A stretch of 64,000 bases of DNA, from contig CM065884.1 of NCBI GenBank assembly GCA_033439255.1, forward strand, positions 806,001-870,000, in the 5' to 3' direction. Position numbers and translations under genes: made by a program. This stretch comes from Hericium rajendrae. Its lineage: Eukaryota; Basidiomycota; Agaricomycetes; Russulales; Hericiaceae. Positions 53,705-64,000 of this stretch are shown here, one piece after another. Each line of letters starts with the position of its first letter. The stretch's first letter is position 1. The notes beneath the pieces are model-generated. The model saw nothing but the letters and a program-made list of their open reading frames with translations, was not told the origin of the DNA and did not search any database.

Positions 53705-56700
53705 TTAATCCTTCAATCTACCTGCGAGGCGCACCGATAAATTACGTTCGAGATCCTTGCACGGTAACAATGACAGCAAGCCAACCGTATTGCCGAACCC
53801 AGCTAGGCAGTACGACGGACCACAGACGAGTCGCGACACGCGCGTAAACGGCAACCTCTGCACCCCAGGCTTGACGCGGAGAGGCCGGTCGGAGGACATT
53901 GATGACCGGCGGCTCGAAGCAGGCGAGGCTGTCGCGCTCAACTGGTCGTTACAGCCCTGCTCAAGCGCGGCGAGCGGAAGCGCCTGCAAGCGCGCCAGCG
54001 CCGGGTCAAACGTCCACACCTCCCACCGCTCCAGCGTCGCCTGGCTCAGACTCGCCATCGAGTCACGCCCGAGATGCACCCTCGCATCCGACACCGCGAT
54101 GGCCGCCCGCGGCTTCCGCCGCAGCCCCACTATCCGCTTATCCAAGACGTCCCAGCTCCCGCGCTCGACAGTCGTATCGCCGGCGCGCATGACGACGAGG
54201 TCCTCCAGTTCGAGGGCGGCCCTTCGCTTGCATTAGGGGTATAATGCGGCCCGATCATCGTCTCGCCGGTCTCACCGTCGAGCTGGATCCCCAATACGCC
54301 CATGCCGCGTCGCGAGTGGAAGTCCTTCTCTGAGGCTCGGCGCGACAGTCCTCCATGCGCCGATATCGGAAACGCCGTATCCAAGGCCGGAGAATGGTCG
54401 GACAATGATGGATGCCGCGAGCGTGAGATGAGCCCGCCGTTTGATGATGCCTGGCTTGCGCTGCGCGAGCGTCGTCCTGCTATTGGGCTCCATGCCGATG
54501 ACAGCTGCGCCTGATTGTGGCTGCACGAACAGCGTCGCGCGTCTGTGGGAATATACGCGCGATAGAAGAGAACGACTTGTCCGACAGAAAGCGAAAGCGT
54601 GAAGCTGTCCACAGGAAGCTCGCCGCACTGCGTACATGACTTGACACCCGCAGGGCATATTCGCAGATTACTGATCTGCCCATGTGCCTCGTCCAGTATC
54701 GAAATGCACTCCCCATTGCTGCCATCCCACAACGACACCACGCCAGCTTGAGTGGCCGCAGCTACGATGACGGACTCCGTGCCTCCCGAACGGACGATGC
54801 TTGCGTATATCTCCGTGATGGTGTCCGCGGGATTTCCGGCTAGAATTTGACAGTCGATAGCAAGAGGCACGTCCGAGGATGACGCTTCCACGAGTTCTGC
54901 GGCCCCATCGGACATACAAAATGTAGCCAGGACGCGGATGTATTTTGAAGTCGGACCAAGGTCGACGAAATGATAGGAGCAGGCCTCGACGGCGAGATAA
55001 TTGTCGGACGCTGCGGCCCGGCTGTGCTCCACTTCGCGATGACGCCATTCTCGTAGGCTGCCAGAACGAGTGCGGGTACTGGCAATGGTGCTTGTCCCCC
55101 AGCACGAGCAGGCGTGAGGACGCCTGAGGACATCCCGCCCAGGAACTGAAGACTCGTGACGGCGGACGATGCGCTTTGCAGCATGAGCACAGGCAGAGGC
55201 TTCGCCAGACCATCGTCGAGCGACCAAAGTGCGATAACGCCGGCACCAGTGCCCACGGCGCAAAGCCACCCGCGTCATCGACGGTGAGCGCCGTGATCGT
55301 GGATGCAGCTGACGATGTGCTTGGAGTCTGCAGCAGCAGTTCAGCCGTGTCGATGTAAGCGTAGACCTTCCTGTCCCGGAACCAGACGGCAACTTCGTTC
55401 TCCAGACCAACAGTGGCGATGATGATTACCGTCCTTGTTGGCAGCGATGAGTTCAACATCGCTCGCAAGCGCACGCGGCAGCGTCATGAATGACATTTCC
55501 TCCTCGACCGGGCTGTCGTCCTTGACTGGCGCATCTGGTTCTGCACGATTTCGCTGCGCTTCGAGTCGTTCGGTGTCCTTGAGCAGATAGAGCAGCAACC
55601 GTACAACAGCAAGCAGGTCAAAGTGATGGGGAGCACCACGATCCGCAGCATCCACACCGTGGTGCGCACGATCCAAGGCTGCGATCTCGAGCGGGGAGAA
55701 AAGGGATTGAGATGCTGTCGTTCAGATGTGTCGTTCGCATCCTGAGAATGGAACAGCAGGATGGTCGGCGACTCGACGCGCAGGTGGACGAGGGGTCTTC
55801 ACTGGATTCAGCATATGCCAGATATGCCAGGCAGGTGCTGCACGTTGTTTAAAGTCTGAGATCACGCTGTCTTGCTGTACATGGGCATCATTCCGGGACA
55901 ACCGAACACCTATCCCTGTTCCGCGAACGGCAGGGTAGGTGGCAAAATACAGTGTCGCAGTTGTCGCCAAAAGCTGTCACATGTTGAGCGGATGCAATCA
56001 GACACGAGATGGAGCACTCACCAGAAGGAGGCTAAAGTTCTTCGTCGCACGACCGCGGAGCAAGCCATGAATGCGGTTGATGAACTTTGCCCATCGCGAT
56101 TTCGATTGCGTGACTGCGAAACTAGGCCCCGGGGCCTGAGACTGCAATGATGGTGTCCCTTTAGCATCCTGTTGCAGCAGCTCGTCGAGCTCCAGCCTCT
56201 GTAGATCAATTGACAAGACAGCCACGAAGAAAGTGTGGACCAAGAACCAATGCGCGACCAGCACGACGACGGCAAAAGCACAAAATTGTCTGATGGCGCC
56301 GTCCGACAATTTAGCTATGATGCCGAGAATGATGTTGTATGAAAGCACTTTGAGAGAGTTGGAGGTGCCCGCACCGCTGAGTCCCTCAGCAATGCGTTCT
56401 TTGACAGGAAGAGTAATGGAAGTCTTGACGACGGCCTCAACCTGATATCAAACAAAATTATAATTCAGTAAACAGTAAAAAGAATCCAAAAACAAGATAT
56501 ACAGACCAGAGTGAACATATTTTCCATCCCTATGAACAGGATAACAAGGGGAAATAGTTCCCTGCAAAATTAAATTTAGTGGGTCGACTTCCTTAGATAA
56601 GATAGGTATTTACCAGGGTATCATTGTCACCCGAAATCCTACAAGAGCACACACACTCAAGCTCGTGACCGTACTTACGAGCATTTCGACCATTCCGGTG

Positions 56701-57775
56701 AAGATAAGACCGATGCCGTTATGGACAAGGAGGGAAACTCGCGTGACTTTCGTGAAGAGCACGACGAAGGCGAAGTAGGCGAGATACAGAAAGATCGTCA
56801 AGAATGGACCATTTGGGCGAAGACAACACGTTTGTCTTGAACTGTCGAGGGCATGAGGTTTGCAGCCGAATCTGAAGTGGAATGAACTGACCTCCAAAGC
56901 GATGAGTGCTGGTTCCTGAGCTTCTGCCATTAGATCCGCGGTTCCTGCAGTCGCTTGTTCAGAATTCGGCGCCAAGCGGAATGGCCGGACATGCCAAGAC
57001 AGTCCGTCTCGGGGAAAAAGAACGTGAGCACCAAAAACATCGACTGATCCACTGTCCTGCTTGGGTATTCAACTGTCTCGCGGCCAGCAAGCACCATCTC
57101 ACGGGTGATGGGTATTCCGGAAATAGAAACGTCCCTTGACGTGCTGAGCGTCTGCATGATATCAGAGTCGGACAGCATGGCGCTCTCGGAATGTTTCCAG
57201 AACTCGAGGGGGCTGATGACGAGACAGCGTCCATCCGGTTTTCGTAGGCATGGGAGTTTGTGAGCGGCAAGGCCATCAGTATTCTCTGCTCCAAGTGCAG
57301 CGCAGACAGAAGCAGGTCGTGACTGAGGTGCCAGCTGTTTCGTCCGCCGTCGGATTGTGTATCAGAAGGCGCTCTAGACGGAGAGTCTGCTCCTTTCCGC
57401 AACGAGCACGGGCTACAGAGTCTTCGCGTACTCGCAGGTTATCCTGGCCGGTCCAAACATTCCAAAGGTCATGCTGTGCGTAGTAGTTGGAGATAGCACC
57501 TGCTGCCACGAATGGGTCGAGGATTTGGGAGAGAAGTGAGCGAGTAAACGGGGTTGGGATGACGAGTAGATGGCGAGAGCTGGATAAAAGAGGGAGGTGA
57601 TGACGACGGCAGATATTAGTAGGACACGGATTTGGTGTGTAGCACAGTGACTTTGAACAAGATTAAGTCAAATCACAATGCATAAATTTACTGATACGAC
57701 TCACATTCCGAAGTGATGGAAGAATATATGGCCTAGAGTGCGTACGCGTTGCAGTAGGGCCGCGAACGTATCCAT
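53705..57775 (-). CDS. SREBP cleavage-activating protein homologue (SCAP)
   Basis: ATG at 57773-57775 (MDTFAALLQRVRTLGHIFFH). An N-terminal luminal region leads into the sterol-sensing domain: GPFLTIFLYLAYFAFVVLFT, IFTGMVEMLVSTVTSLSVCA, LVGFRVTMIPW, VKERIAEGLSGAGTSNSLKV, LSYNIILGIIAKLSDGAIRQ and FCAFAVVVLVAHWFLVHTFF, then VAVLSIDLQRLELDELLQQ. Further membrane segments follow near 55600. The C-terminal WD40 part has GAGVIALWSLDDG, VTSLQFLGG, NGVIAKWS, AGVVSLWDGSNGECISILDE and AHGQISNLRICP. SCAP escorts the SREBP transcription factor from ER to Golgi when sterol or oxygen is low (Scp1 in fission yeast). Multi-exon; most joins inspected in the sterol-sensing domain keep frame. No SREBP gene is in the window. 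Confidence 0.92.
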
Positions 57776-58752
57776 GGTATGAAATCAGATCTCGGTCGTG
57801 ATGATATAGGCCTAGTGTAGTCTTGAGGGTCGTACGATGTTGTATGTCGCGTGTGAGCGCGCAGTCTCGTGTAGCAGCACGGCTGTGATGGGTGTGCAGT
57901 ATGGATCCCTCGCGGTCGGGTGAAGCATGGCAATGGCTCGGGAATCAGACTAACACATATAGCCCAAGAAAACAGTAAGCTTGACCTTTCGGGCTCCGAT
58001 GATCAAAAGCTAGAGGTGGGCTTACCAGACATGGTACGAACGGAGATGAGGAGGAGGAGCAAGCTCTGTTCCGCGCCTGTCTCGGAATGCCCGGCAAGAG
58101 AATGCAAATTCTGTGCACACGGAAGCATTCTATATTTGGCACATGTGGGAAGAAAGTCGCCGCAGTGACCGCGCAAAAGCGGCCTGTATTCGGCACAATA
58201 TCGTATGATTCGCTTTACTTGGAAGCGCCGCCTTGCGTCGGCAGAACCCTTGCTTGCTGATTATGGGCAATGCACAGAAGGCTAGGGAGGAGGTTTTTTT
58301 TTTTTGACACTTTCTTTCTCCCTTTTTGTTAGAGGTATTTTGCAGTTGTCAGTGATATTGCAGATGCAGGTGAATGCTATTTGAATCGGAGAGGTATCGG
58401 AGCTCGAAATGGTCGCTGTCGCTGCGGATGCCGAAGGCTGTGTCAGCCACCCAAATGCCAGGCAAGGCTTCAATTTCGGGGGTGCAATAACCCTTGCAAG
58501 CAAGGGAATTTTTGGGTAGCTATTGGGCCCAATTATCCCGTTATTCCGATCCGCACAAGTCCCCCAATTTCCGTGAACGTCGCGTCCGAATTTCGTGTCA
58601 TCGTGCAGGCGCGCTGCTCGCTGTGTATCTTGTTTACCAACCACCACCATGATCCCCACGTCGTCGATGTCCAGGAGTGTGAGCAGGATAGCGCGGTCCG
58701 CTGCTAGGAGCAGATGTACGTAGCTCGTTATACGCATAATTAGTACCCACCA
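57776..58752. other. Intergenic, no gene seen
   Basis: About 980 nt between the divergent SCAP and PDX1 starts. It includes a T run of ten near 58293. A minus-strand frame at 58282-58851 crosses into the PDX1 5' region and has no similarity, so it is not called. Confidence 0.55.
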
Positions 58753-59840
58753 ATGCGACTTTATAGCGTTGCATGCTTCATGTAGACGCAGCCGCATCAC
58801 TAACTTTGGGATGCCTGCTATGTCTCCGACGATGAATGAGGGTGGAATCACATCGTGGAAGAAGAAGGAGGGCGATCACTTCACAGCAGGAGACGTACTG
58901 CTCGAAATTGTGCGTCCACAACCTTCCTCAACAGACTCGTATCACTGAGAGCACCGCGGTGCAGGAAACGGACAAGGCCGCGATTGACGTCGAGGCGCAG
59001 GATGACGGTATCGTGGGCAAGATTCTTGTGCGTCCCATGAATCCTCCGCGCTCCCGAACAAAGTTGACATGCAGCATGAACCTGCCTCCAGATGCCAGAT
59101 GGCACCAAGAATATCCCTGTCGGTAAAACTATCGCCCTCCTGGCGGAGGAAGGCGACGACATCTCCAACCTCCAGGTGCCGAAGGAAGAGACTGCCAAGC
59201 AGGAGGCTGCGCCCCCACCAAAGTCCGAAGCCCCGCCTCCGGCCGCACCTGCACCTGCACCCACAGAAAGCCGCCCCCGAAGCACATCGAGCACACGCGC
59301 CCGCTGTTTCCATCAGTCTTGCGGCTCCTGCAGGAGAATGACGTCGCGGATGCGGAGAAAATTAAGGGGACGGGTGTGAGGGGGATGCTGACGAAGGGCG
59401 ATGTGCTTGCGTACCTTGGCAAGGCGTCAAGTCCGACAGGAACATACAAGGAGGCTGCCTTAGCAGAGAAGAAACCAGAGCCAGTGAAGAAGGCGGAGAA
59501 GGTGGAAGAGAAGGTGGAAGAGAAGGTGCGTTCCGTTTAGTCTTTTTGGATTATTCTCACATAATGTTTTGCGTTAGCCCCTCGATGGTGCTGCCATTCG
59601 CCGTCTCATCGTCGGCAGTATGTACCAGTCGTCTGTGAAGGCAAGAGCAGCAGCAGGTATGCTTTGATTGCTCTGAAATTCTCCAATGCCTAATCTGATG
59701 CAAGCAGCGCCATCTCTCCTTCCGATTTCGACTCCATTATTGCTGACTACCTGCCCAAAGCTCATCGTACCTCTCCATCCCAGCCGCCCGCCGCGCCTCC
59801 AAAGTCGAAGGACGCTGATTCATTTGACGACCTTGTCTAG
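58753..59840 (+). CDS. PDX1: Pyruvate dehydrogenase E3-binding protein (protein X, PDX1)
   Basis: A possible start is the ATG at 58753 (MRLYS), leading in an adjacent frame to [20 protein letters not shown], an Arg-rich mitochondrial presequence followed by the lipoyl domain [20 protein letters not shown] and GDVLLEI. After an intron the lipoyl-lysine loop [20 protein letters not shown] is seen, then [16 protein letters not shown]-like sequence. An Ala/Pro linker precedes the peripheral subunit-binding domain: [40 protein letters not shown]. The end is [20 protein letters not shown] and a short tail ([11 protein letters not shown]) with the stop at 59838-59840. The E2 catalytic HxxxDG domain is absent, as in fungal PDX1, which tethers E3 in the complex. 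Two frame steps (presequence; before the binding domain) are likely indels. Confidence 0.88.
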
Positions 59841-60382
59841 ATACGCGTCTCCATATTATAGGGCTTCCAATAGACTTCTGCATCTCACCACTTTCATCTA
59901 CTAATTATGGGGCGACGGACCAAACAAATCTTGCGAAGCTAATAAAGTCGTATGATTTGACATTCCAGGTTAGTAATTTATTTTTGCTGGATGGTGAGTC
60001 ACGGGAGCGAGCACCGCAGAATTCGACAATCCAAACATCGACCCATCCTGGAAAGCAATAGCCTCCCTTTTGGTAAGCGTTCATGGATTCAACTGATCTT
60101 CGAATCTCCAAAACAACGGTGCTTTTTCTGATTTTCATTGAATCTTAGCTTCTTGCCCGGTTTCGACAAAATCAGGGAACCGAGCAACGTGCCCAGTCTC
60201 ACAATGTTTCTTGCAAAGCAGTTAGAAATTTTCGGCGGTTGGGATTCCTTCCTCACGTTGGCATCGCAACTACAGTTCTTCTCCTCGCAAGACTAAAGCT
60301 TTACAAGCGTTTGGGACAGCAATTTTAAAAATACACTGGTATACAACGTCAAAGTCTATACATCTTCATCAAGAGGCAAACA
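59841..60382. other. Convergent 3' interval, no gene seen
   Basis: About 540 nt between the PDX1 and RAD1 3' ends; AT-rich, with no gene supported. Confidence 0.5.
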
Positions 60383-61932
60383 CTAAAAAATCAGCCACGT
60401 CGCCCTCGAAACGACCGATGCACTCACCCGAAACTCGATAAACGCATCACTTGTCCCGCCTCGTGGTTTTGGCGACGGCATCAAGAATTGCAGACTGAGT
60501 AATCCCTCCTCATCGATGCGCAGGGATGTTTTGGTCGAGTGCTGCAGCGCACGGACGGCGCGTGTGATGTTCGAATATCGATAACTGCGCTTTGGTGATG
60601 AAGGCCGAGCATCGTGACATGTGAGATGCACGCACCTGAAGCTAACAGTACGCGTACATTCGAACGTTTCGAGCACTTCTCTATCATTTGGGTAGTCCAT
60701 CTGACGATCGGAAGGTCAGCCGCAGTAGTCAGAGTGAACGAAAAAATTGTCTTACTTCTGTACTGCCGAATGAGCCTACGGCTTGTATGCGCAGCATCGG
60801 TTTCGCGGTCGCTCGTGCGGCTGTTCGAGCAGCGGTGGTATTTGTGCCGTGTGCTGTGGGTGGATTGCCGATGAAGGTGAGCTTGTCAGATGATGGGTCG
60901 AGCTCGGACAACGCATCGCGAAGCCAAGATGACTGAAACGGGCAGGGGATCAGTACAAAGTAGCACTTTATTAAAGATGTGACAGACCTTCAGAATAATT
61001 TTGAGTGCTCTGTTCAGGATGTAAGTTGGTGCGAAGCAAGGAAACCGAATGGGACTTACGTCTGTTCAGCATCGAATGGCAGTTCTAAATGTGGCTCCGC
61101 ATCGTACGTCGTAATCTCGCACGTCGCCGTCGGTCCAGCTGCATCCTCCAATCTACGAAATTTAACACCGTCAATCCAATCGAAAAAAAGACCCAGCACT
61201 CACACCAGAAGCGTCAATGGGTGTCCCTCCCCCGCATACGAGAGCCGCATCCCCGTCCGCTTCTCCCCACCTGCCGGCCCAAAGAAATTATCGATTCGTC
61301 CACCGTGCCCCTCATCGTCGTGTGCATCCCCATCGTCATCATCCCCTGCCTTTCGCCATTTCTTATGCTTCGCGCCGCCCGCTCCCGCGCCAGCCGTGCC
61401 GAAGATGTTGAGGCATTCGATGAGCGTGCCAAGCGGTACTTCGAGAACAGTTGGGGGAACGTCTGACTGAGAGGCAGGAACTGGTGGGGGTGTTAGGGAG
61501 GATGATGGGGTTGATGGTGGGGAGGCGGGCGCTGGCGGGGGTGTGTAGGTATATTCGTCGAAGATGTCGGCGAAGACGTAGGCAGTTGCTGAGTTCCATA
61601 ATCAAATCATTAGAAAATCCGGCATGAAGAACAGAGAAAGTACCAAGAATGGTCCGCGCTTCTTCAACTGTGACTGTAAAACCGCTGTGCGTGATAGTAA
61701 CGGTAGCGCGCTGTGATCCGGTTGAAAAGGTCAGTCGCCGGGAAGAGACGCCAGAAAAAAACTTGCGTTCGCGAAGTTTACACCTCGTAGCAGTCCAGAG
61801 AAGTATCTGACATCATGCACAGATGTGGAGAGGACCTAGAAAGTCGTTATGACCTGAGGCCTCCCCCAGTCATTAACGCGCATCGCTCACCGGCGCGATG
61901 TGCTCTTCTTCCTCTTGTGAGGTTTGAGACAT
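60383..61932 (-). CDS. RAD1: DNA damage checkpoint clamp subunit RAD1 (9-1-1 complex)
   Basis: ATG at 61930-61932 (MSQTSQEEEEHIAPVLSTSV). The PCNA-like fold begins VHDVRYFSGLLRGVNFAN, then RATVTITHSGFTVTVEEART and ILATAYVFADIFDEYTYTPP. A Pro/Ser-rich insert precedes VLEVPLGTLIECLNIFGTAG. Then a Gly/Asp/His-rich acidic insert (KHKKWRKAGDDDGDAHDDEG) interrupts the fold, followed by GMRLSYAGEGHPLTLLLEDA, ATCEITTYDAEPHLELPFDA and LLKIILKSSWLRDALSELDP. The C-terminal part has YSNITRAVRALQHSTKTSLR and IDEEGLLSLQFLMPSP, ending SRATWLIF. RAD1 forms the sliding clamp with RAD9 and HUS1 that activates ATR-type kinase. The two low-complexity inserts are longer than in yeast and mammals. Introns join in frame. 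Confidence 0.92.
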
Positions 61933-62259
61933 TTTTTTATGACTTAAGAGTAAAGGATTTCAATCAATGCCTTGAGGTACTTTGATGAAGTCAGTTGAGG
62001 TGGTGGCGGAATGCAAGACGCGTCGAGACGCGCACGCGCAACGACGCGTTCATGACATAATCCATGCACGTGCGAACACCTAATGCTGCCCTCGTCATGC
62101 TTGTCTTCCAGCGTCTTCCTTGCACTGCGCCGCGGCTGGCAGACCGCCTCTTGAAACACCTTGCATTGCGGAGGACTGGGGCTGTGCTTTCGGCGTTGTG
62201 TCGTCCCACTTTTCACCTATTTTTCTTTTGTCCCAGCACCCTGAAGCAGCTGGCTGATC
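61933..62259. promoter_or_regulatory. Divergent promoter interval RAD1 / PI-PLC gene
   Basis: About 330 nt shared upstream region, with a run of nine T at the RAD1 start. Overlapping minus-strand frames at 61944-62340 have no similarity. No defined element is seen. Confidence 0.45.
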
Positions 62260-63778
62260 ATGAAGGCAAACCAGGAGCTGACCGTCTATAACTGGACGGA
62301 GGACACGCTCGTCTTTCACTCCACAGATGACCTGGACCATGCACTTGAGCCTCGCACCTCAATCAACGTGGAATCGACGCGCAACTTCACGCTCTCCCCA
62401 TTCAAAGAGAAATACGCGTACGATTTTGAGTCGACTGAGGGCGTGAAGGGGCTGGGAATGTTTGGCCAAAAGTACGATGTAAGACTGAAGAAGCGCGGGG
62501 CGGCTTTCCTTCAGGCGATGGTCTCCCAAGAGTGTCCATGGAGGATATATCGTCGAAGGTACGTGTAACATTGGTTGAAACTGAGAATTGGACTCAATTG
62601 TCCTTGTGTCAGCTCTCGAGGAAACGCCAGAATGTTCTCATCTTCTCAAAGAGAAATCTGGCGTCCTTCTTGTCTGAGATTCCAGATTCACTTGCACTGT
62701 CTGCTGTCTGTCTTCCAGGTATGTTTACCATGTTTACTGACTTGAGAGCTTCAATCATGACCTCATTTCCGGATAGGTACCCATGATACGTTCGTTCGTC
62801 TTATCTCTCAATTTTGACATGCGATACTCAGACACACCGCAGCATGGCATTTTACGGATGGCCGATGAGCCAGTGTCAGGCCGAAGATACGCATCTCGCC
62901 GTGCAACTTAAGAACCGGGATTCGCGTTCTGGACATCCGCCTGGCCGTCAAGGAAGGCCAATTGATATCTTACCATGGCCAATACCCAGAACGCACGCCA
63001 TTCATCTCCATTCTCCACGACCTTTACGCCGTTCTTGACTGACCCTGCCTCTTCCCGCGAAACCATCGTCGTCTCCATCAAGCAGGAAGACTACGACGAC
63101 ACGCCCGGGGACATCTTTTCGCGCACCGTGCGTGAAGAGATCGAAGCAAGTGAGGGCGGGCTGGGCATGTGGTATCTCGCGAACAAGATCCCGCTGCTGG
63201 GCGAGGTGCGCGGCAAAGCAATCATGTTCAGTCGGTTCGGCGGGACGGCGCCGAGTGGCCCAACGCGCTCGAGGGCATGGGCATCCACCCGACGACGTGG
63301 CCGGACAGCGAGAAGCAGGCCTTCTCCTGGGAGCTCAAGAACACGCTCGTGCGCACGCAGGACTGGTACCACATCTCGTCGTTCCTGGACATCCCCGAGA
63401 AGGTCCAGCTCGCGATCGCGCTTACTGATCCCACCGCCTGTGACGGAGCCCCCGATCCCGGTGCTCTCGATCACGTATTTCTCCGCGTCGTCGTTCCCGC
63501 TCGCGGCGCCGTCGGTCATCTCGACGGGCTTTGGGTGGCCGAGCATTGGGCTCGGCGTGGAAGGGGTGAATAGCCAGATTGGCCGCTGGCTGCTCGATAT
63601 GCTGAGCGACGGGTCGAAATCGCAAGGCGTAGGGACTTGCGGCCTGACGGATGGGCCCAAGATTCGCGGATGGACGTTAATGGATTTCTACATGGAGCCT
63701 TTTGGGTCTGACGTTGTTCCATTGCTGGTGGAGTGCAATTTTCGTGGTCGGACCAACGAGGAGGGATGGGCACAGTAA
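62260..63778 (+). CDS. PI-PLC X-domain (bacterial type) phosphodiesterase-like protein
   Basis: ATG at 62260 (MKANQELTVYNWTEDTLVFH), a beta-rich N-terminal domain. After an intron, KNVLIFSKRNLASFLSEIPD and LALSAVCLPG lead across a further intron into GTHDTMAFYGWPM (first catalytic His). Then KNGIRVLDIRLAVKEGQLIS is followed by YHGQYPERTPFISILHDLY (second His) and SSRETIVVSIKQEDYDD, as in the TIM-barrel of bacterial PI-PLC. Later parts: EEIEASEGGLGMWYLANKIP, GEVRGKAIMFSRFGG, GIHPTTWPDSEKQAFSWELK, LSITYFSASSFPLAAPSVIS and PKIRGWTLMDFYMEPFGSDV. Four frame steps (near 62915, 63033, 63243, 63421) separate these; the third fits GGGG read as GGG. Substrate unknown; no signal peptide. Confidence 0.85.
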
Positions 63779-64000
63779 TACCAACGACCCATGAACACTT
63801 TAAGACTTGACCTTGCATCTTGACTTATTGCTGGAGCTTGTATTTCCTGTACACACACGGATCGATATACTGTACAGTAGATTTGGATGGTTCCACTTGG
63901 CCTTCACTACAGCCCATACATACGACAGGTGGCCACTCGGGACAAAGTTCGTGCAGACAGTGAGCACTATGCAACATTAACTGTGCGTTGTGCTAGATCG
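63779..64000. other. Right edge, no gene seen
   Basis: 222 nt of 3' flank after the PI-PLC gene; a TATA-like gatatactgtacag near 63865 has no assignable gene. Confidence 0.4.

Noticed and set aside
58282-58851. 189-residue minus-strand frame between SCAP and PDX1
   Set aside because: It starts inside PDX1 coding sequence, ends in a homopolymer tract and has no recognisable feature.
1-64000. CRISPR array, prophage, retrotransposon or bacterial operon
   Set aside because: No spaced direct repeats of CRISPR size, no integrase or reverse transcriptase motifs, and most genes are intron-split eukaryotic genes.

Overview
The window looks like nuclear DNA of a filamentous basidiomycete, most likely an Agaricomycete. 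Genes are dense and split by many 50-70 nt GT-AG introns. Conserved eukaryotic genes are present (SCAP, HAT1, CWC22, RAD1, Rab11, PDX1), alongside F-box-like and BTB orphan families of the kind common in mushrooms. There is no bacterial operon structure, CRISPR array or recognisable transposon. No species can be named from the sequence.

Left part (0.3-18.1 kb): an accessory cluster of lineage-restricted paralogues. Two paralogous genes (298-1923 and 4735-6350, minus) encode proteins with a PD-(D/E)XK-nuclease-like signature. Around them lie five copies of a small two-exon family (family A) and five copies of a second small family (family B). A and B share one core layout and appear to be distant relatives of unknown function. 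The first half reads as a duplicated module: nuclease-like gene (minus), then two family A genes (plus). Four of the five family A genes carry a CACGTG-like plus TATA promoter block. A conserved fungal gene of unknown function (11075-12637) sits inside the cluster.

Middle part (19.3-45.9 kb): two nearly identical intron-containing tRNA-Ala(CGC) genes in opposite orientation flank an F-box-like gene and an ITFG1/TIP-type FG-GAP membrane protein. After them come a LACTB2-like metallo-beta-lactamase gene divergent from the splicing factor CWC22, then a glutaminase A-like (GtaA) membrane protein, a GMC oxidoreductase, an L-rhamnose mutarotase, a Rab11/Ypt31 GTPase with a 5-nt microexon, a truncated 3' copy of the GtaA gene, an F-box-like gene and a PhzF-like gene.

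Right part (46-64 kb): HAT1, two tandem BTB paralogues, another F-box-like gene, the SREBP escort protein SCAP, the pyruvate dehydrogenase E3-binding protein PDX1, the 9-1-1 clamp subunit RAD1, and a PI-PLC X-domain protein.

A caution for the whole window: many genes, including ones normally essential (CWC22), show single-base frame breaks, several of them in short homopolymers, without in-frame stops once the frame is followed. This looks more like residual sequencing indels than gene decay, so broken copies in the accessory cluster should not be called pseudogenes on this sequence alone. Exon joins were read by eye and terminal exons are approximate where stated.
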